Assembly: GCA_017516785.1 (NCBI GenBank)
Contig: JAFXAV010000027.1
Span: 1 to 33,920, forward strand
Reading direction: 5' to 3'
DNA from: Oscillospiraceae bacterium
GTDB lineage: Bacteria; Bacillota_A; Clostridia; Oscillospirales; Oscillospiraceae
DNA length: 33,920 nucleotides
The translations under genes and the position numbers were made by a program. Each line of letters begins with the position of its first letter. Position 1 is the stretch's first letter. Below are positions 27,442 to 33,920 of the stretch, in pieces. Below the pieces are notes generated by a model. The model had not been told where the DNA came from. It saw only the letters and a program-made list of their open reading frames with translations, and made no database searches.

Positions 27442-28260
27442 TCAATTACAGGTGGTATACCCGCAGTTACCGTTGTCGCTTTGCTCATCGCAGCCGGTGG
27501 GGGTGAACTGTTCCGTGGGGAAGGGGATGCGGCTGAACATCTCGCAGGGATCTTCCGTGTAGCTGGGGCCGGAGGCGTCGCAGCAGTCCTTGGTGGGAAT
27601 GGAGTAATCCAGCACCGGGACGATCAGCTGGGCATCCCGCTCCAGCCGGATGATGGAAAACTGCCCCAGGGTCACAAACAGCCGCCTCTGATCGCCGGAA
27701 AGCACCAGCTCCTCGTCAAACATGGACCGGACATAGGCGGGAATCTGCACCACATCGGACCCTCTGCAGTCGCAGGTGTCACGGACCCGGGAAGAAAGCA
27801 CCATAGGATCCAGCACTTCCACCACTGCTGTGGGGCGGTTGGCGCTGCGGCGTGACTGGCCGTCGGCATCGCCGAGAACGGTGTCGCTGCGGAAAATATG
27901 GGCCCGGCTGTCCTCGCCGCAGAGAATGGCCCGCTTGGAAAATATCGCCAGGCCATAAAGACAGGCGGGACGGCGGGTACCGACGGTTGCATCGGCAAGA
28001 ATCTGATAGTAGAAGGTTACATCGATGCAGTAGTGATGGCCGTCAAAGGCCACCGGTTCCACATCAATATAGGTATAGAGGAGTTCCGCACTGCGGACCT
28101 TTGCACCGGCGGCACTGTCCAGAATCGCCTGGGATCCGGTGGTTAAGTAGACCCGCAGATCTTCGATGCAGTCTTTGTCGCGGCAGGAGTCGGTGATCTT
28201 GCGGGTGTGGATGGACATGGCCTGCTGCAGGTCGCAGGGGTCATAGCATTGTTCTGACAT
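27442..28260 (-). CDS. Uncharacterised cysteine-rich protein
   Basis: A 272-residue soluble protein with about 16 cysteines, many in pairs or short CxC/CC clusters at both ends (CYDPCD, CRDKDC, CDC, CC, and a C-terminal CGYTTCN). The middle (about 55-130; LLYTYIDVEPVAFDGHHYCIDVTFYYQI and GLAIFSKRAILCGED) looks like a beta-rich fold. There is no signal peptide or membrane segment. I recognise the general pattern as one of the conserved hypothetical families of Clostridia but can assign no function; a spore-coat-like structural role is a guess from the cysteine content. ATG 28260 follows GGGAGG. It is transcribed alone between two terminators. Confidence 0.7.
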   Translation of the reverse strand: MSEQCYDPCDLQQAMSIHTRKITDSCRDKDCIEDLRVYLTTGSQAILDSAAGAKVRSAELLYTYIDVEPVAFDGHHYCIDVTFYYQILADATVGTRRPACLYGLAIFSKRAILCGEDSRAHIFRSDTVLGDADGQSRRSANRPTAVVEVLDPMVLSSRVRDTCDCRGSDVVQIPAYVRSMFDEELVLSGDQRRLFVTLGQFSIIRLERDAQLIVPVLDYSIPTKDCCDASGPSYTEDPCEMFSRIPFPTEQFTPTGCDEQSDNGNCGYTTCN

Positions 28261-28307
28261 ATGGATACCTCCCTTGGGGAATCATAAGCGCTTTGCTTAT
28301 AGGACAG

Positions 28308-28336
28308 TTTATGCATGGAACCTCAGGAGGTGTCAA
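28308..28336 (-). promoter_or_regulatory. Promoter for the cysteine-rich protein gene
   Basis: Minus strand TTGACA (28336-28331), 17-bp spacer, CATAAA (28313-28308). The -35 begins only five bases beyond the galM terminator stem. A small inverted repeat (ATAAGC…GCTTAT, 28283-28299) follows in the leader. Confidence 0.5.
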
Positions 28337-28340
28337 AAAG

Positions 28341-28366
28341 AAAGAGGCCGCGGCTGCGGCCTCTTT
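28341..28366 (-). terminator. Terminator of galM
   Basis: A perfect 11-bp stem (AAAGAGGCCGC 28341-28351 with GCGGCCTCTTT 28356-28366) with a 4-base loop; the minus-strand exit is CTTTTTG. Confidence 0.8.
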
Positions 28367-28376
28367 CGGAAAGTGT

Positions 28377-29393
28377 TTACATGAAGCAGTAGATGGTTTC
28401 ACTGCGGTGGGGGATGCCTGCCTTGACGATGGCCTGGGGCCAGTCGGGATGATGGACGGAGTCGGGATAGAACTGGGTCTCCAGGCAGATGCCGGTGCGC
28501 TTGGTGTAGTGAACGCCGCCCTTGCCAGCTTCGTCGATGATGTAGTTGCCGGCATAGAACTGAACACCGGGGCAGTCGGTGTAGACCACCATGGTGCGGC
28601 CCTTGTCGGGAGACTCCAGCACGGCACAGGGATTGCAGTAGACTTCGAAATTGTGGTCATAGCCGCCCTGCAGGTGCAGCTGGTCATAATCCTCGTTGAT
28701 GTCCCTGCCGATGGGCTTGGGCTGGCGGAAGTCGAAGGGAGTGCCTTCCACATCTCTCAGCTCGCCGGTGGGGATGTTCTGGGCGTCGTCGGCATTGAAG
28801 AACCGGGCGGGCATGGTCAGAATCTGGTCCATGCACTTTTCCAGCTGGTCGTGGCCTGCCAGATTGAAGTAGCTGTGGTTGGTCAGATTGAAGACGGTAT
28901 CCTGGTCACAGACTGCATCATAAATGATATGCAGACCGCCCATTTCGTCCAGCTCGTAGGTTACGTCGATGGTGGCGTTGCCGGGATAACCCTGGTCGCC
29001 GTCGGGACTCTGAAGCCGCAGGGTGATGGCTTCAGGGTAGTGGTTCACTACCTGCCACATACGAAGATGATAGAAATCAAAGCCGCTGTGAAGATTGTTG
29101 CCGTTTTCGTTGTCCTGAAGTTTTACTTCCTTGCCGCCCAGCTCAAAGGAAGCGCCGCCGATGCGGTTGGCGCTGCGGCCCACGGTGGCGCCGAAGAAGC
29201 AGCCGCCGGTGCGGTAGCCGTTTGCATCATCGTAACCCAGCACAACATCAGCTACATTACCGTTTTTGTCGGGAACATACAAAGATACCAGATGGGCACC
29301 GTAGTCAGTGACAGTGGCGGTAAGCTTACCGCAGGATATGGTGTACAGGCTTGCCTGCTCGCCGGTAGGCAGTACGCCGAAAGTTTTCTTCAT
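28377..29393 (-). CDS. galM: Aldose 1-epimerase (mutarotase)
   Basis: Interconverts alpha and beta anomers of galactose, glucose and related sugars, feeding the Leloir and glycolytic pathways; cytoplasmic, 338 residues (usual length). Family marks: GRSANRI near residue 72, NNLHSG (His about 98), the catalytic-acid His in FNLTNHSYFNL, and the catalytic-base Glu in GICLETQFYPDSVHHPDWPQ near the C-terminus. ATG 29393 follows AAAGGAGCG. Monocistronic with its own promoter and terminator; no galactokinase or uridylyltransferase gene is nearby. Confidence 0.95.
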   Translation of the reverse strand: MKKTFGVLPTGEQASLYTISCGKLTATVTDYGAHLVSLYVPDKNGNVADVVLGYDDANGYRTGGCFFGATVGRSANRIGGASFELGGKEVKLQDNENGNNLHSGFDFYHLRMWQVVNHYPEAITLRLQSPDGDQGYPGNATIDVTYELDEMGGLHIIYDAVCDQDTVFNLTNHSYFNLAGHDQLEKCMDQILTMPARFFNADDAQNIPTGELRDVEGTPFDFRQPKPIGRDINEDYDQLHLQGGYDHNFEVYCNPCAVLESPDKGRTMVVYTDCPGVQFYAGNYIIDEAGKGGVHYTKRTGICLETQFYPDSVHHPDWPQAIVKAGIPHRSETIYCFM

Positions 29394-29458
29394 GGAAAAA
29401 CGCTCCTTTCATTTTTGACGGGAAAAGGGATTAACTGGAAGTAGGTTCTTTCAAGAAG

Positions 29459-29487
29459 ATTATACTATATTCCATATCCCATTTCAA
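29459..29487 (-). promoter_or_regulatory. Promoter for galM
   Basis: Minus strand TTGAAA (29487-29482), 17-bp spacer, TATAAT (29464-29459), in the 293-base gap shared with nrdD. Confidence 0.7.
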
Positions 29488-29588
29488 ACCTTTATTTTCA
29501 ATCCGGGCAGGTTTTGAATACTTTCCGGAATATAAAAAATCCAAAAGGGGAGTGAGAAAAACGCAACTTTTTGGTGTCAGAAACGAAG

Positions 29589-29604
29589 ATACTATATTTT
29601 GTGC
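29589..29604 (+). promoter_or_regulatory. NrdR box 1 (distal)
   Basis: This 16-bp site, ATACTATATTTTGTGC, fits the NrdR consensus acaCwAtATaTwGtgt at most positions. It starts exactly 32 bp before box 2, the roughly three-turn spacing usual for paired NrdR boxes. It lies upstream of the -35 of nrdD. Confidence 0.8.
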
Positions 29605-29611
29605 TTTCCTC

Positions 29612-29639
29612 TTGACAAAAACACAAGATATAGTATAAT
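29612..29639 (+). promoter_or_regulatory. Promoter for nrdD
   Basis: TTGACA (29612-29617), 16-bp spacer, TATAAT (29634-29639). It lies between and over the two NrdR boxes, so repression is expected. Confidence 0.8.
29621..29636 (+). promoter_or_regulatory. NrdR box 2 (proximal)
   Basis: ACACAAGATATAGTAT fits the NrdR consensus and overlaps the -10 of the nrdD promoter. With box 1 it forms a 13-bp near-perfect inverted relationship (one mismatch). NrdR, which senses ATP/dATP, would repress nrdD when dATP is high. Confidence 0.8.
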
Positions 29640-29686
29640 AACCGGGCGTAAGTTCAGCCCTCAATCCCCAGAAGGAGGAAAGACAA

Positions 29687-31861
29687 ATGAAGATTATCAA
29701 GAGAAACGGCGCAGAAGCCGTATTCGATGTTGAAAAGATATTGATGGCCATCACCAAGGCCAATGATGCAACCGAAGAAAAGTACCGCATGACCCCGCTG
29801 CAGATCCAGCGCATTACCGAGAAGGTGCAGATTGCCTGCGAAGAGATGGGCCGCAGCCCCGCCGTTGAAGAAATTCAGGATATGGTGGAAAAGGCCATCA
29901 TGGCACACGGTGCTTTTGAAGTTGCCAAGCAGTATATCACCTACCGCTATACCCATAGCCTGATGCGTCAGTCCAACACCACCGACGACCGCATCCTGAC
30001 CCTCATTGAGTGCAACAACGAGGAAGTCAAGCAGGAAAATGCAAACAAGAACCCCACCATCAACGCTGTCCAGCGTGACTACATGGCAGGTGAGGTTTCC
30101 AAGGATATCACCAAGCGCATCCTGCTGCCCCAGGAGATTGTCCAGGCCCATGAGGCTGGCATCATCCATTTCCATGATTCTGACTACTACGCCCAGCACA
30201 TGCACAACTGCGATCTGGTGAACCTGGAGGACATGCTGCAGAACGGCACCGTCATCTCCGGAACCCTGATTGAAAAACCCCACTCCTTCTCCACCGCCTG
30301 CAATATCGCCACCCAGATCATCGCACAGGTGGCATCCAACCAGTATGGCGGTCAGTCCATTTCCCTGACCCATCTGGCACCCTTTGTCCAGGTCAGCCGT
30401 GAGAAGATCCGCAGAACCGTGGACAAGGAAATGGAGATTCTGGGTGTGGATGCTCCCGAAGAGAAGCGCTCCCAGATTGTCGAAGACCGGCTCCGCGAGG
30501 AAATCCGCCGTGGCGTTCAGACCATTCAGTACCAGGTTGTTACCCTGATGACCACCAACGGTCAGGCTCCCTTCATCACCGTGTTCATGTACCTGAACGA
30601 GGCAAGAAGCGAGCAGGAGAAGAAAGACCTGGCCATGATCATTGAGGAGACCCTGCGCCAGCGCTACGAAGGCGTCAAGAATGAGAAGGGTGTCTGGATC
30701 ACCCCCGCATTCCCCAAGCTCATTTACGTTCTGGAACCTGACAATATCACCGAGGATTCTCCCTACTGGTACTTGACCCGCCTGGCTGCTGAGTGCACCG
30801 CCAAGCGCATGGTTCCCGACTACATCTCCGAGAAAAAGATGCTGGAATTGAAGGTGGACTCCAACGGCGATGGCCACTGTTACACCTGCATGGGCTGTCG
30901 TTCCTTCCTGACTCCCTATGTGGACGAAAACGGCAAGGCCAAGTACTACGGCCGCTTTAACCAGGGCGTTGTCACTATCAATCTGGTGGATGTTGCCCTG
31001 TCCTCTGAGCGCGACATGGGGAGGTTCTGGCAGATTTTCGACGAGCGTCTGGAGCTTTGCCACCAGGCATTGCTGTGCCGTCACGAGCGCCTGAAGGGCA
31101 CTCTGTCCGATGCCGCTCCCATTCTGTGGCAGTACGGCGCCCTGGCAAGACTGCCCAAGGGCGAGCCCATCGACAAGCTGCTCTACGGCGGCTATTCTAC
31201 CATCTCTCTGGGTTATGCTGGTCTTTATGAGTGCGTCAAGTACATGACCGGCAAGTCCCACACCGATGACGAAGCCAAGCCTTTTGCTCTGGCTGTCATG
31301 CAGCATATGAACGATATGTGCTTCAAGTGGAGAGAAGAGCACAACATCCACTTCTCCCTCTACGGCACCCCTCTGGAATCCACCACCTACAAGTTCTCCA
31401 AGTGTCTGCAGCAGCGCTTTGGTATGATCCCCGGCATCACCGATAAGAATTACATCACCAATTCCTATCATGTCCATGTGTCCGAACCCATTGATGCTTT
31501 CACCAAGCTGGCCTTCGAGGCTGAGTTCCAGCAGTTGTCCCCCGGCGGTGCAATCTCTTACGTCGAGGTTCCCAACATGCAGCAGAACATCGATGCCGTT
31601 CTGGAAGTCATGAAGTTTATCTATGAAAACATTATGTACGCCGAGCTGAATACCAAGAGCGACTACTGCCAGTGCTGCGGTTTCGACGGCGAGATCGAAA
31701 TCAAGGAAGATGACGGCAAGCTGGTCTGGGTGTGCCCCCAGTGCGGCAACACCGACCAGAGCAAGATGAACGTCGCAAGACGTACCTGCGGCTACATCGG
31801 CACTCAGTACTGGAATCAGGGCAGAACCCAGGAAATCAAGGATAGAGTTCTGCATCTGTAA
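29687..31861 (+). CDS. nrdD: Anaerobic (class III) ribonucleoside-triphosphate reductase
   Basis: Reduces ribonucleoside triphosphates to deoxyribonucleotides under anaerobic conditions using a glycyl radical; 724 residues. An N-terminal ATP-cone (about 1-92; IKRNGAEAVFDVEKILMAITKAND) gives allosteric control, followed by the catalytic barrel (ITYRYTHSLMRQSN; HDSDYYAQHMHNCDL). A C-terminal zinc site has four cysteines (CQCCGFDG…CPQCGN) and the glycyl radical loop RRTCGYIGTQYWNQGR contains G702. ATG 29687 follows AGAAGGAGG. The radical SAM activase gene nrdG, often adjacent, is not downstream; a terminator follows directly, so it must lie elsewhere. Promoter with paired NrdR boxes. Confidence 0.97.
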   Translation: MKIIKRNGAEAVFDVEKILMAITKANDATEEKYRMTPLQIQRITEKVQIACEEMGRSPAVEEIQDMVEKAIMAHGAFEVAKQYITYRYTHSLMRQSNTTDDRILTLIECNNEEVKQENANKNPTINAVQRDYMAGEVSKDITKRILLPQEIVQAHEAGIIHFHDSDYYAQHMHNCDLVNLEDMLQNGTVISGTLIEKPHSFSTACNIATQIIAQVASNQYGGQSISLTHLAPFVQVSREKIRRTVDKEMEILGVDAPEEKRSQIVEDRLREEIRRGVQTIQYQVVTLMTTNGQAPFITVFMYLNEARSEQEKKDLAMIIEETLRQRYEGVKNEKGVWITPAFPKLIYVLEPDNITEDSPYWYLTRLAAECTAKRMVPDYISEKKMLELKVDSNGDGHCYTCMGCRSFLTPYVDENGKAKYYGRFNQGVVTINLVDVALSSERDMGRFWQIFDERLELCHQALLCRHERLKGTLSDAAPILWQYGALARLPKGEPIDKLLYGGYSTISLGYAGLYECVKYMTGKSHTDDEAKPFALAVMQHMNDMCFKWREEHNIHFSLYGTPLESTTYKFSKCLQQRFGMIPGITDKNYITNSYHVHVSEPIDAFTKLAFEAEFQQLSPGGAISYVEVPNMQQNIDAVLEVMKFIYENIMYAELNTKSDYCQCCGFDGEIEIKEDDGKLVWVCPQCGNTDQSKMNVARRTCGYIGTQYWNQGRTQEIKDRVLHL

Positions 31862-31872
31862 TTGAAGATATT

Positions 31873-31902
31873 AAAAGAGCAGCTCGGTTGAGCTGCTCTT
31901 TT
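31873..31902. terminator. Bidirectional terminator between nrdD and tmcAL
   Basis: A perfect 13-bp stem (AAAAGAGCAGCTC 31873-31885 with GAGCTGCTCTTTT 31890-31902) with a 4-base loop lies between the convergent genes. Confidence 0.85.
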
Positions 31903-31906
31903 GCGT

Positions 31907-33055
31907 TTATTTGAGGTAAATAATTCTTCGTTTGGCTTCTGCGCTGGGAGCTTCGGGATTATCCAGGGCGAAAAGACCGTAGAGGTCGCCAATTTGGTAC
32001 TCTCTGCGGCAGTAGTCGCTGTCGTGATGTTCGCCCGCATTCAGGAAAGTGCCGGTTTCCCGTGCCGCTTTCAGAATGGTTCTGCCCCGGTCATTCAGGG
32101 CAAGAACACGGGTATAGGGGACGGGGGAGGAGAGGTCCGCTTCGGAAAGTCCCAGGAATGCGCACATGACCATCCGGGTGATGCGGGTGTGGGTGTAGCG
32201 CTTGGACTTGGTGGCGGCGATGATTTCGTCGAGGGTAGCGCATTCCCGGCACGCGTGCATGAATTTCCGCCATAGACCTTCAGAACCGTAGGGGAGCGCT
32301 TCGAATTCTTCGTCTGTCATGGTGCGAAGCTTGGCAAGGACTGCCCGCTCACCGGTGCGGAGGTCATGAAGATGGGCATTTTCAAACAGCTCCACCGCTT
32401 CACCGGGAACGTAGCACTTCCAGTACCGATCCCCCAGCATCAGGGAACGGATGGCGGTGGCGGAGGGATTTTCCTGATCCGCTTCCGTGTCGTGGTAGCT
32501 GCCCTCCCGCTGAATGGGAAGGGGGCGCATGCCGCAGTCTTGAGAAAGGATAGCCTTGCAGTATTCCACAGCCAGAATGTTGTTGGGGGTGGCGAGGAGA
32601 TTGCCGTCCAGTCCCATTTTTTCAAGGGCAGCCTGCCGGGCGGCAGGGAAGGAGACGCCGGTTTCCAGAGCATCCCGCAGCAGTTCGGAGAAAGTGTCGG
32701 AAAGCAGCGCCGCGGCGGTGAGCATCAGATCGCTCTGCTCGGGGTTTTCTGCGCCGAAGCAGAGGTAGTCGCAGAAATCCCCCAGAATCCGCACGCCGCC
32801 TGCAGCAAAACCTTCGGCAGAGGACAGGGCATATTCGGTGGGAAGCTCCAGAACCAAGTCAGCGCCGGAAAGAATTGCCGCCTTAGCCCGGAGGGATTTG
32901 TCAATGATTGCCGGGGCGCCCCGCTGTACGAAATTGCCGCTCATCAGACAGACAACGGCGGTTTCTTCCCCACAGATCCGGCGGACGGTATCGATTTGCT
33001 TTTTGTGGCCTGCGTGGAGGGGATTATATTCGCAGATAATACCCACAGTCTTCAA
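31907..33055 (-). CDS. tmcAL: tRNA(Met) cytidine acetate ligase (TmcAL)
   Basis: A 382-residue protein of the YlbM/TmcAL family, which makes N4-acetylcytidine at the wobble position of elongator tRNA-Met using acetate and ATP. The nucleotidyltransferase-like signature GIICEYNPLHAGH lies at residues 5-17, then VVCLMSGNFVQRGAPAIIDKSLRAKAAILSGADLVLELPTEYALSSAEGFAAGGV. The start chosen is TTG 33055, directly behind AAAGGAGGG; the frame is open upstream, but the 38 extra codons form no plausible domain and cross the divergent promoter region. It lies divergent from acetate kinase, so acetate metabolism is linked by neighbourhood only. Confidence 0.9.
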   Translation of the reverse strand: MKTVGIICEYNPLHAGHKKQIDTVRRICGEETAVVCLMSGNFVQRGAPAIIDKSLRAKAAILSGADLVLELPTEYALSSAEGFAAGGVRILGDFCDYLCFGAENPEQSDLMLTAAALLSDTFSELLRDALETGVSFPAARQAALEKMGLDGNLLATPNNILAVEYCKAILSQDCGMRPLPIQREGSYHDTEADQENPSATAIRSLMLGDRYWKCYVPGEAVELFENAHLHDLRTGERAVLAKLRTMTDEEFEALPYGSEGLWRKFMHACRECATLDEIIAATKSKRYTHTRITRMVMCAFLGLSEADLSSPVPYTRVLALNDRGRTILKAARETGTFLNAGEHHDSDYCRREYQIGDLYGLFALDNPEAPSAEAKRRIIYLK

Positions 33056-33093
33056 AAAGATCCCTCCTTTCACAATTTTTTTCCAATCAGGGG

Positions 33094-33122
33094 TTGAGAA
33101 TTTGGGAATTATGAAATATAAT
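33094..33122 (+). promoter_or_regulatory. Promoter for ackA
   Basis: TTGAGA (33094-33099), 17-bp spacer, TATAAT (33117-33122). Leader of about 65 bases before the ackA start. Confidence 0.75.
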
Positions 33123-33192
33123 ATATGTGCTATGGCTATCATACCACAAGAAGCTAAAAAATTAAACATAATATTTTAGGAGGCAGATTCCA

Positions 33193-33920
33193 ATGAATGT
33201 TCTCATTATCAATGCCGGCTCTTCTTCCCTGAAGTATCAGCTGATGGACCCCGAAACCGGCGTCGTGTCCGCAAAGGGCCTGTGCGAGCGTATTGGCATC
33301 GACGGTCGTCTGAACCACAACGCAAACGGCAAGAAGGTCGTTAAGGACATCCCCATGCCCACCCATTCCGAAGCTATCGCTGCTACTCTGGAGATCCTGG
33401 TTGATGCTGCTGATGGCGTCATCAAGACTACCGACGAGATCGATGCTGTCGGACACCGCGTCCTGCACGGCGGCATGGAATTCTTTGATTCCTGCATCAT
33501 TGATGACGAAGTCATCGCTGCTATCGAGAAGTGCATCCCCCTGGGTCCCCTGCATAACCCCGCTAACCTGATGGGCATCCGCGCCTGCCAGGCTGTTATG
33601 CCCACCACTCCCCAGGTCGCTGTTTTCGATACCGCTTTCCACATGACCATGCCTCCCAAGGCTTACCGTTATGCCATCCCTACCGAGTACTACAAGAACG
33701 ACTCCCTGCGCCGCTACGGCTTCCACGGCACTTCCCACAAGTATGTTGCAAAGCGTACTGCTGAACTGGTTGGCAAGACCGAGTTCAAGATGGTCAACTG
33801 CCACCTGGGCAACGGTTCCTCCATGTCCGCTGTTCTGAACGGCAAGTGCCAGGATACCACCATGGGCCTGACTCCTCTGGCCGGTGTCCCCATGGGCACC
33901 CGCTCCGGCGACATCGATGC
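33193..33920 (+). CDS. ackA: Acetate kinase (partial, runs off the window)
   Basis: Converts acetyl phosphate and ADP to acetate and ATP, the last step of acetate fermentation. The first 242 codons of about 400 are present. Family motifs: MNVLIINAGSSSLKY at the N-terminus, VGHRVLHGG, FDTAFHMTMPPKAYRYAIP, the acetokinase signature RRYGFHGTSHKYV, and HLGNGSS. ATG 33193 follows AGGAGG at 9 bases. The promoter lies 70 bases upstream. No phosphotransacetylase gene is between it and tmcAL. Confidence 0.97.
   Translation, partial: MNVLIINAGSSSLKYQLMDPETGVVSAKGLCERIGIDGRLNHNANGKKVVKDIPMPTHSEAIAATLEILVDAADGVIKTTDEIDAVGHRVLHGGMEFFDSCIIDDEVIAAIEKCIPLGPLHNPANLMGIRACQAVMPTTPQVAVFDTAFHMTMPPKAYRYAIPTEYYKNDSLRRYGFHGTSHKYVAKRTAELVGKTEFKMVNCHLGNGSSMSAVLNGKCQDTTMGLTPLAGVPMGTRSGDID

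Noticed and set aside
29457..29474. A third NrdR-like site at the galM promoter
   Set aside because: The similarity is only the TATAGTATAAT of an ordinary extended -10 region; the second half of the box is missing.
29654..31855. A 733-codon open frame antisense to nrdD
   Set aside because: The codon bias of nrdD leaves the opposite frame free of stops. It has no ribosome binding site or family motifs and overlaps the nrdD start region.

Overview
The window looks like core chromosome of a strictly anaerobic, fermentative member of the Clostridia, most likely a gut Oscillospirales/Ruminococcaceae-type organism. The placement rests on gene content and style: a flavodiiron-rubredoxin fusion, a lone rubredoxin, an oxygen-sensitive class III ribonucleotide reductase, acetate kinase, a complete F-type ATP synthase operon, AGGAGG-type ribosome binding sites, sigma-A promoters with 16-18 bp spacers and perfect hairpin terminators. 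Genus cannot be fixed from this sequence alone. No tRNA, rRNA, CRISPR array, insertion sequence or prophage gene was seen.

Layout. 1-5.5 kb: tail of an upstream gene, an NADPH:FMN-reductase-like flavoprotein, a 51-residue rubredoxin, a half-size EamA transporter behind enolase, a possible small transcript with a 49-codon ORF, an exported protein of unknown role, TspO, and a class I DAHP synthase (entry to aromatic amino acids). 5.5-11.9 kb: a four-domain flavodiiron protein (O2/NO reduction), a YczE-like membrane protein, an M28 metallopeptidase, asparaginyl-tRNA synthetase, and an XRE regulator fused to a membrane domain. 11.9-14.3 kb: a two-gene operon of an alpha/beta hydrolase and a GPH sugar-type symporter. 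14.3-21.9 kb: the ATP synthase operon on the minus strand, in transcription order atpZ-atpI-atpB-atpE-atpF-atpH-atpA-atpG-atpD-atpC, driven by a near-consensus promoter and closed by a hairpin terminator.

21.9-26.0 kb: recD2-comF-mreB on the plus strand. 26.0-29.4 kb (minus): an SPFH/band-7 membrane protein coupled to a ribbon-helix-helix DNA-binding protein, an uncharacterised cysteine-rich protein, and galM. 29.5-33.9 kb: nrdD behind a textbook pair of NrdR boxes, tmcAL (minus), and the first 242 codons of ackA (plus), which runs off the window.

The most notable points are: (i) the ATP synthase c subunit carries the two-carboxylate Na+-type ion site known from Fusobacterium nucleatum, and its a subunit has an unusual extra hydrophobic hairpin; (ii) an SPFH-RHH gene pair whose promoter holds two GATATCA repeats exactly one helical turn apart, suggesting autoregulation; (iii) a small promoter-ORF-terminator unit between enolase and an exported protein; (iv) NrdR control of an nrdD that lacks an adjacent nrdG. 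Most of the rest is ordinary housekeeping sequence. Many long antisense reading frames exist but are shadows of real genes.
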